From NCBI GenBank assembly GCA_002394665.1, contig DGUL01000007.1, positions 154,647 to 185,726 on the forward strand: DNA of 31,080 nt, given 5' to 3'. Numbering within the stretch: the first letter of the stretch is position 1; each line of letters starts with the position of its first letter. This document shows, piece by piece, positions 26,118-31,080 of the stretch. Source of the stretch: Rickettsiales bacterium UBA4311. Its GTDB lineage: Bacteria; Pseudomonadota; Alphaproteobacteria; Rickettsiales; Deianiraeaceae. The notes below the pieces were generated by a model that saw only the letters and a program-made list of their open reading frames with translations, did not search any database and was not told where the DNA came from. The position numbers were made by a program, and so were the translations under genes.

Positions 26118-28181
26118 ATGGCAGAATATACCATTGATAAATATAGAAACATTGGAATTATGGCTCACATTGATGCCGGCAAGACAACAACAAGTGAGCG
26201 TATTTTGTTCTATACAGGAAAGACACACAAAATTGGCGAGGTTCACGAAGGTGGGGCAACAATGGACTGGATGGAGCAGGAAAGAGAAAGAGGAATTACT
26301 ATAACGTCTGCTGCTACGACTTGCTTTTGGAAAGACCATAGAATAAACCTCATTGACACTCCGGGACACGTGGATTTCACAGTTGAAGTTGAGCGTTCGT
26401 TGCGTGTTTTGGACGGAGCAGTGACGGTCTTTGACGGCGTCGCTGGTGTCGAGCCTCAAAGTGAAACCGTTTGGAGACAGGCGGATAAATATAATGTTCC
26501 TCGTATTTGTTTCTGTAATAAAATGGATAGAACAGGGGCAGATTTTTATCGTTGCGTGGAAATGATTGTTGAACGTCTCGGGGCTAAACCAATGCCTATA
26601 ACCTTGCCAATAGGGAGTGGTGATAGTTTTACTGGTGTTGTTGATTTAATGAAAATGCAAGCAGTTTATTGGGACGGCGATCATTGTGGAGCGACAATGA
26701 GACATGAAGAAATACCTGAAAATATGAGAGCAAAAGCCGAAGAATACCGCGAAAAAATGATTGAATTGGCCGTTGAAATGGATGATGATTTAATGGAAAA
26801 ATATCTCGGTGGCGAAACAATTTCTAACGAAGATATTAAAAAATGTATAAGGAAAGGAACAATAGCCTTCAAATTCGTGCCAGTTCTTTGCGGTTCGGCT
26901 TTCAAAAACAAGGGCGTGCAGTTGTTGCTTGATGCGGTAATTGACTACTTGCCTTCGCCTATTGATATTCCGCCAACAAAAGGAACAAATCCAAACACGG
27001 AGCAAGAGGAAGAAAGAAAATCGGAAGTCAGTGAACCATTTTGTGGTCTTGCATTTAAAATTGCAAATGACCCATTTGTTGGCTCTATAACCTTCCTCCG
27101 TATTTATTCAGGAAAACTTGAAGCAGGTAGCAGTGTTTTAAATAGTGTTAAAGGCTCAAAAGAAAGAATTGGGCGTATGCTTTTGATGCACTCAAACCAA
27201 AGAGAAGACATAAAAATCGCTCGTGCCGGTGATATTGTCGCATTGGCTGGATTGAAAAATACAACAACAGGCGACACACTTTGTGCTAATGAAAAGCCAA
27301 TAATTCTTGAAAAAATGGAGTTCCCAGACCCAGTTATTCAAATTGCAGTTGAGCCAAAAACACAAGCAGACCAAGAAAAAATGGGAATTGCGATAAGCCG
27401 TTTGGTTGCAGAAGACCCTTCGTTGCAGGTTGAAAGTATTGAAGAAACAGGGCAGACAATCTTGAAAGGAATGGGCGAGTTGCACCTTGAAATTATTGTT
27501 GATAGAATGAAAAGAGAATTCAATGTTGATGTTAATGTTGGTGCCCCACAGGTCGCCTATCGTGAGACACTTGGCAAGGCAGTTCAAATTGATTACTTGC
27601 ATAAAAAACAAAGTGGTGGTGCAGGACAATTTGCTCGTGTTGTTATTGATTTTGAGCCATTGGAGCGTGGCTCGGGTTATCAGTTTGAAAGCAAAATCGT
27701 TGGTGGTGCCGTGCCAAAAGAATACATACCGGGCGTGATGAAAGGTTTGGAATATGCTCAAAAAGACGGGCTTGGCTACGGCTATCCTGTAATTGACTTC
27801 AAAGCAACACTCGTTGATGGTGCTTTCCACGAAGTAGATTCAAGTGCGTTGGCATTTGAATTGGCTTCTCGCTATGCGTTTAGGGAATTAAAAGAAAAGG
27901 CAAACCCAAAGTTGTTGGAGCCAATAATGAAAGTTGAAGTCATCACACCGGAAGAATATATGGGTGATGTAATTGGAGACATCAACAGCCGTCGCGGACA
28001 AATAAACGGAATGAGTGCTCGCGGAAATGCACAAGTTATTGACGCATATGTTCCTTTGGCAAATATGTTCGGGTATGTCAACACGCTTCGTTCAATGTCG
28101 CAAGGAAGGGCTCAATATACGATGCAGTTTGAGAAATACGATGTTGTGCCTGATGCTGTCGCGATGACGATGAAGAAGTAA
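26118..28181 (+). CDS. fusA: Elongation factor G
   Basis: The GTPase that drives ribosomal translocation and, with RRF, recycling. It has 687 residues. G1 is AHIDAGKTTT (16-25), switch I RGITITSAAT, G3 DTPGH followed by VDFTVEVERSLRVLDG, and G4 NKMD. Domain II starts near PFCGLAFKI, domain III near PVIQIAVEPK, domain IV has AYRETLG and the tip region, and domain V has YMGDVIGDINSRRG. All family hallmarks are present. It stands apart from rpsL, rpsG and tuf, its usual str-operon neighbours. ATG at 26118 follows a pyrimidine-rich leader (TTTTTTCTTTTTTAG) without a Shine-Dalgarno. Confidence 0.97.
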   Translation: MAEYTIDKYRNIGIMAHIDAGKTTTSERILFYTGKTHKIGEVHEGGATMDWMEQERERGITITSAATTCFWKDHRINLIDTPGHVDFTVEVERSLRVLDGAVTVFDGVAGVEPQSETVWRQADKYNVPRICFCNKMDRTGADFYRCVEMIVERLGAKPMPITLPIGSGDSFTGVVDLMKMQAVYWDGDHCGATMRHEEIPENMRAKAEEYREKMIELAVEMDDDLMEKYLGGETISNEDIKKCIRKGTIAFKFVPVLCGSAFKNKGVQLLLDAVIDYLPSPIDIPPTKGTNPNTEQEEERKSEVSEPFCGLAFKIANDPFVGSITFLRIYSGKLEAGSSVLNSVKGSKERIGRMLLMHSNQREDIKIARAGDIVALAGLKNTTTGDTLCANEKPIILEKMEFPDPVIQIAVEPKTQADQEKMGIAISRLVAEDPSLQVESIEETGQTILKGMGELHLEIIVDRMKREFNVDVNVGAPQVAYRETLGKAVQIDYLHKKQSGGAGQFARVVIDFEPLERGSGYQFESKIVGGAVPKEYIPGVMKGLEYAQKDGLGYGYPVIDFKATLVDGAFHEVDSSALAFELASRYAFRELKEKANPKLLEPIMKVEVITPEEYMGDVIGDINSRRGQINGMSARGNAQVIDAYVPLANMFGYVNTLRSMSQGRAQYTMQFEKYDVVPDAVAMTMKK

Positions 28182-28201
28182 TTTGTTTGCAGTTTTGGTT
28201 T

Positions 28202-29266
28202 ATGTTCGTTGGATTTCGTTTTACTCTTGTTGAGTTTTTAAAAGTTCATAAAGTCTGTGTTTCTGTGCTTGCCTTCGCACTTCTGTTCTCTTTGTCGTAT
28301 TATAAGATCAAGAAGAACAGGACACTCAAAAGTGTTGCCACAAGCATAGACAGGGTTTACGTTCTAAATATGGAGCGTTCTACCGACAGGAGAAAAGCCT
28401 ATGAAGATTATGTCAACAACAACCTCGGTGGCAAATTGTTCGGGCAAACTCTTGATAAAGTTAGATTTAAATGCACAGATGCAAAATTCTCAATTATAAT
28501 TGAAAACAAAACGACTGGTGAAAAAACCACCTCAACAGAGTTTTTGAAAGGCAACAAAACTTTTGAGTATGACAATTTGTATTATATTTATGATATTCAA
28601 GAGCCAGATTTTATCATAAAATATAAGCCAGCAAGCGATATGGGAGCTTTCATAACAATGGGCGAACTTGGAGCAACTATGAGCCATTTGCGTGCAATAA
28701 GAGATGTGGCAAGAAACGATTATAGAAATGCGGTCATTTTGGAAGATGATTTTGTATTTTTTGAGCCACAAAAATTTGCAAAAATTGAAGAGAGCGATAT
28801 GTTTAAAAATGTGCCATATTATTACGATTGGATAAAACTTGACGTATCAACAGGAAAAAAACAAAAACAGTATAAAATATCTAACTTGTGGCAGGATTTT
28901 GTAGATTTGTTTAAGAACGGCAAGAATAAGTATTTCAATGAGATTTACGACCACAATTATTACATTGCGACAGGATATTTAATATCGCACAAGGGAGCAA
29001 AAAAAATGATGAACTATGTTGAAAATCATATTTTTGATAGTGTTTTTACCATTGATGATGAATTTTTATTTTCTAAACGCCTCGGCGAGGAAGGTGCAAG
29101 GATTTTCTATTCAAAAGTGCCAATTATTTCACAACGTGGTATAGTAAAAGGCAACAACAATGAAAGTGAAGTTGATTTAATTGCAAGAGAGTTTGGTAGC
29201 AACGAAGATAGGTATAAACGGCATAAAAAGACCAAAACCGAAAATAGTGCAGAAAGCAAGAATTAG
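28202..29266 (+). CDS. Family 25 glycosyltransferase (LPS-type)
   Basis: A 354-residue protein with an N-terminal membrane segment (about 15-33) followed by a positively charged stretch, so it is likely anchored to the inner membrane. The GT25 domain begins DRVYVLNMERSTDRR, contains the family GELGATMSHLRAIRD segment, and has the metal/nucleotide-sugar motif LEDD (180-183) in AVILEDDFVFF. The later YIATGYLISHKGAKKM and TIDDEFLF fit the fold. GT25 enzymes add sugars to lipooligosaccharide or, in other systems, to protein. The sugar here is unknown. ATG at 28202 is chosen over the TTG at 28187. It starts 20 bases after fusA, perhaps on the same transcript. A ~50-residue insertion (about 75-140) separates the first motif from the rest. 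Confidence 0.82.
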   Translation: MFVGFRFTLVEFLKVHKVCVSVLAFALLFSLSYYKIKKNRTLKSVATSIDRVYVLNMERSTDRRKAYEDYVNNNLGGKLFGQTLDKVRFKCTDAKFSIIIENKTTGEKTTSTEFLKGNKTFEYDNLYYIYDIQEPDFIIKYKPASDMGAFITMGELGATMSHLRAIRDVARNDYRNAVILEDDFVFFEPQKFAKIEESDMFKNVPYYYDWIKLDVSTGKKQKQYKISNLWQDFVDLFKNGKNKYFNEIYDHNYYIATGYLISHKGAKKMMNYVENHIFDSVFTIDDEFLFSKRLGEEGARIFYSKVPIISQRGIVKGNNNESEVDLIAREFGSNEDRYKRHKKTKTENSAESKN

Positions 29267-29269
29267 AAA

Positions 29270-29419
29270 TTGAAAAAAATATTTTATCAGCCAGATGCTA
29301 GCAACATTCCTACAGAGTCTGTTATGTGTGCTTTGTTAAAAAGACAAAAAACTATAACTCAAATTAGTTATAAACAAATTACACCAGCAAAATCTCATAC
29401 AATGCTAATATTTCCCTAA
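29270..29419 (+). CDS. Possible small peptide frame after the glycosyltransferase
   Basis: A 49-codon frame opening with TTG three bases after the glycosyltransferase stop: MKKIFYQPDASNIPTESVM at its start and HTMLIFP at its end. The tight spacing and ordinary amino-acid mix are suggestive, but the start codon is weak and nothing is recognised. It may be a remnant of a longer gene. Confidence 0.25.
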   Translation: MKKIFYQPDASNIPTESVMCALLKRQKTITQISYKQITPAKSHTMLIFP

Positions 29420-29424
29420 AATCA

Positions 29425-29440
29425 ACGATAAAAATATAAT
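29425..29440 (+). promoter_or_regulatory. Possible promoter element for the PilC-like gene
   Basis: ACGATAAAAATATAAT contains TATAAT at 29435-29440, 45 bases before the ATG at 29486, and repeats the 16-mer at 8434-8449. ACGAT at its start pairs with ATCGT at 29439-29443, giving an inverted repeat around the -10 box. No clear -35 box. Confidence 0.4.
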
Positions 29441-29485
29441 CGTCTTGTAAAAAATGCTTTTTCTGGTAAACTTTCTTGCATTTAT

Positions 29486-30709
29486 ATGCAGAGTTTTGCC
29501 TATAAAGTTAAAAAAAATGAAAGGTTTTTAAAAGGAACAATAACGAGTTTTAATCGTGAAAGTGCGGAAGAGTTGCTAACAAAAACCGGTTGCGAGATAA
29601 TCTATCTAAAAAAACAATTTTTTACATTAGAAATTGATAACAAACTTTCAAAAAAAGAATTGATAAGTTTTTTCTCGTCAATGGCGTCAATGGATAAAGT
29701 CGGTATAGATGTCTTGCACGCTTTGGAACTAATGAAAAACGAAGTCGCTGGCAGTCTCACGTTGAAACAAATATGTGAAAAAATATATTTCTCAGTTGCT
29801 GGGGGTATGCCTTTGTCGCAGGCGTGCAAAAAAGCCTCTAAAAGTTTTACAAGCGATTTTGTAGGTCTTATAGCAGTGGCGGAAAAAACTGGAAAATATG
29901 CCTCAACTTTTGAAGAAATTGTGGCATACATAAAATGGGATTATGATGTAAAATTGCGTGCAAAGAAAGCCGTTCGAGGACCTCTTGCAACACTTGCTTT
30001 TGTCGTTGCAATTATTCTTGGTCTTTCCACGGTTCTATTACCAAAAATCACAGATTTCATAAAATATTTTGGAATGGAAACGCCACTTTATACAAGAATG
30101 TTGATGTCGTTTTCAGAGTTTATAAGAAATGAGTGGTATGTTGCATTACTTACTTTTATTTTCCTATTTATATCTATTAAAAGTTTGAAATTTTTAAGCA
30201 CCAACTTCGCAATTAAATTTGATAAGTTTAAATTGAAAATACCTCTTTTTGGACAGATGATTTTAAAAATTGATACTTCGCGTTTTATAACTTTTTTTAG
30301 CGTAATGTATAAAAATGGAGCAGACATTGTTGAAATTATGAATAGCATTTCCAAAATTGTAGCGAATAAATACTTAGGACATAGAATAGAATTCATGAGT
30401 AAAAAAATTGAAGACGGCGAAACAATTTTTAATGCAATAGAAAAGGAAAAAGTTTTTCCGCAAATGTTTAGAAAAATGATTGCAATTTGCGAAGCAACCG
30501 GCGAAGTTGGCCCTATTTTAGAAAATGTAAGATATTTTTACGACACAGAAGTAAAAGATACTACGGAAAAAGTAGTTGGAATGTTAAAGCCTATTACAAC
30601 GATTTTTCTTGGTATCGTTGTCGCGTGGATGGGAATGGCGATGATGGGGCCAATCTATGCAAACATAGGACAAATTAGCGATATAACAGCAAATTCAAAG
30701 TCATATTAA
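29486..30709 (+). CDS. Type II secretion/type IV pilus inner-membrane protein, GspF/PilC family
   Basis: A 407-residue polytopic platform protein that couples the assembly ATPase to pilin or pseudopilin. It has two T2SSF domains: residues ~60-180 (FFSSMASMDKVGIDVLHALE, GMPLSQA, VAVAEKTGK-like FVGLIAVAEKTG) and ~260-385 (RFITFFSVMYKNGADIVEIM, MFRKMIAICEATGEVG). Membrane helices are at about 165-190, 212-235 and 365-395. The N-terminus (FAYKVKKNERFLKGTI) matches the family's first strand pair. No pilin, ATPase or secretin genes are in the window, so the rest of the system must lie elsewhere or be lost. A TATAAT box precedes it. Confidence 0.92.
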   Translation: MQSFAYKVKKNERFLKGTITSFNRESAEELLTKTGCEIIYLKKQFFTLEIDNKLSKKELISFFSSMASMDKVGIDVLHALELMKNEVAGSLTLKQICEKIYFSVAGGMPLSQACKKASKSFTSDFVGLIAVAEKTGKYASTFEEIVAYIKWDYDVKLRAKKAVRGPLATLAFVVAIILGLSTVLLPKITDFIKYFGMETPLYTRMLMSFSEFIRNEWYVALLTFIFLFISIKSLKFLSTNFAIKFDKFKLKIPLFGQMILKIDTSRFITFFSVMYKNGADIVEIMNSISKIVANKYLGHRIEFMSKKIEDGETIFNAIEKEKVFPQMFRKMIAICEATGEVGPILENVRYFYDTEVKDTTEKVVGMLKPITTIFLGIVVAWMGMAMMGPIYANIGQISDITANSKSY

Positions 30710-30788
30710 ACGGTTGTATCAGCTGTGCTTTTATATTTTTCTTTAAAACACTATTTTTAAAATAGACAAAACATAAAGTTGGCTTTAT

Positions 30789-31080
30789 TTAATTTTTACA
30801 GCAATTTCGCTATCTCTTGCGGTTTGTATAATTACATTATCAAAGTCGTTGTATTTGCCATTTTCTATATCCTTTTTAATTTGTTTTAATTGCTCTACAT
30901 TTTCAACCTTAATTCTTACTGCATTTTTAGGTTGCAAAACGTCACTTCGTTTGCCAATATAGCAAGACGATAATTGCGGTTTTACAACACTTACCTTTGC
31001 GAAAGCTGAAGAATTTGCGGACTTCCACGGCTCGCTAACGCTCGCCGTTGGAACTCCGCCCCCGCCCGCCCCGTAGGGGC
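30789..31080 (-). CDS. 3' part of an unidentified gene carrying an in-frame GC-rich repeat
   Basis: Leftward, one frame is open from the window edge to TAA at 30789, about 96 codons, with no stop in the GC-rich part. The end reads AVRIKVENVEQLKQIKKDIE and then SEIAVKIK, an alternating strand-helix-strand pattern. It recalls the C-terminal domain of DNA polymerase III alpha (DnaE), but this is weak. Towards the edge the frame turns into GGGGVPTASVSEPWKSANSS, encoded by the GC-rich palindrome; its composition is unlike the rest. The start is outside the window. A 79-base spacer separates it from the convergent PilC-like gene. Confidence 0.5.
31017..31059. repeat. GC-rich imperfect palindrome (RPE-like?)
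   Basis: GCGGACTTCCACGGC (31017-31031) is nearly the reverse complement of GCCGTTGGAACTCCGC (31044-31059), giving a strong stem around about 12 bases. Inside, read leftward, GCGAGCGTTAGCGAGC is a short direct repeat. It is far more GC-rich than the window and lies in an open frame, as Rickettsia palindromic elements do. Only one copy is seen here. Confidence 0.6.
31068..31080. repeat. Short perfect hairpin at the right edge
   Basis: GCCCCGTAGGGGC has five-base arms around a three-base GTA loop and is the last thing in the window. With the palindrome before it and the GC tract at 31057-31072 it probably belongs to one longer GC-rich repeat that was cut by the window edge. Confidence 0.5.

Noticed and set aside
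27192..27830. Long antisense open frame inside fusA
   Set aside because: The opposite strand encodes a complete, highly conserved elongation factor G. The antisense product is rich in Cys, Phe and Asn as expected from a shadow.
1..31080. CRISPR array, insertion sequence or prophage
   Set aside because: I saw no regularly spaced repeats, transposase, integrase or phage structural genes.
1..31080. UGA reassigned to tryptophan
   Set aside because: Several genes, for example the Tim44-like gene and mltA, end with TGA and tryptophan is encoded by TGG throughout.

Overview
The window is A+T-rich bacterial DNA using the standard bacterial code (UGA and UAA both end genes). It looks like an alphaproteobacterium, probably host-associated (Rickettsiales- or Holosporales-like). 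Three things point this way: a Tim44-like gene paired with mltA, small short-spaced operons of reduced housekeeping genes, and a GC-rich repeat inside a reading frame at the right edge. The lineage is inferred from gene content only. Both edges of the window are GC-rich low-complexity or palindromic DNA, so it may be a complete contig that ends at repeats.

Layout. 1-150 is a G-rich edge and leader. 151-6240 runs rightward: Tim44-like adaptor, mltA lytic transglycosylase, a beta-barrel-like outer-membrane protein, recN and an orphan parB. 6241-10353 is the accessory part. It holds a 603-residue protein of unknown family built from two 215-residue repeats (leftward), tRNA-Phe, and a long coiled-coil, lysine-rich gene split by a -1 frameshift (rightward). 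10361-14425 runs leftward: a class A penicillin-binding protein followed by a short dnaX. 14628-16904 runs rightward: dnaN, secF and tRNA-Arg(CCT). 17027-23910 is a leftward cluster transcribed clpX, coaE, a degenerate ArgB-like protein, an AddA-like helicase and an MFS transporter. 24077-30709 runs rightward: rpsA, fusA, a family 25 glycosyltransferase and a PilC/GspF-type membrane protein. 30789-31080 is the 3' end of a leftward gene containing a GC-rich hairpin repeat in frame.

Function. Most genes are core: replication (dnaN, dnaX), repair (recN, addA-like), chromosome segregation (parB), translation (rpsA, fusA, two tRNAs), protein export and quality control (secF, clpX), coenzyme A synthesis (coaE) and envelope growth and remodelling (mltA, PBP, OMP, GT25). 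Several are reduced or separated from their usual partners: dnaX lacks the tau-type C-terminus, the AddA-like protein lacks the nuclease domain, parB has no parA beside it, secF has no secD, and the ArgB-like protein has lost the nucleotide-binding glycine motifs.

The best candidate for something undescribed is the twin-domain protein at 6434-8245. Each repeat shows an ordered His, Asp, (Gln), Cys set with spacing like clan CE cysteine proteases and YopJ-type acetyltransferases (Ulp1, YopJ), and the first repeat has Lys where the second has Gln. A secreted effector is a reasonable hypothesis, but it rests on motif reading alone. The second most interesting item is the in-frame GC palindrome at the right edge, which resembles Rickettsia palindromic elements in behaviour.
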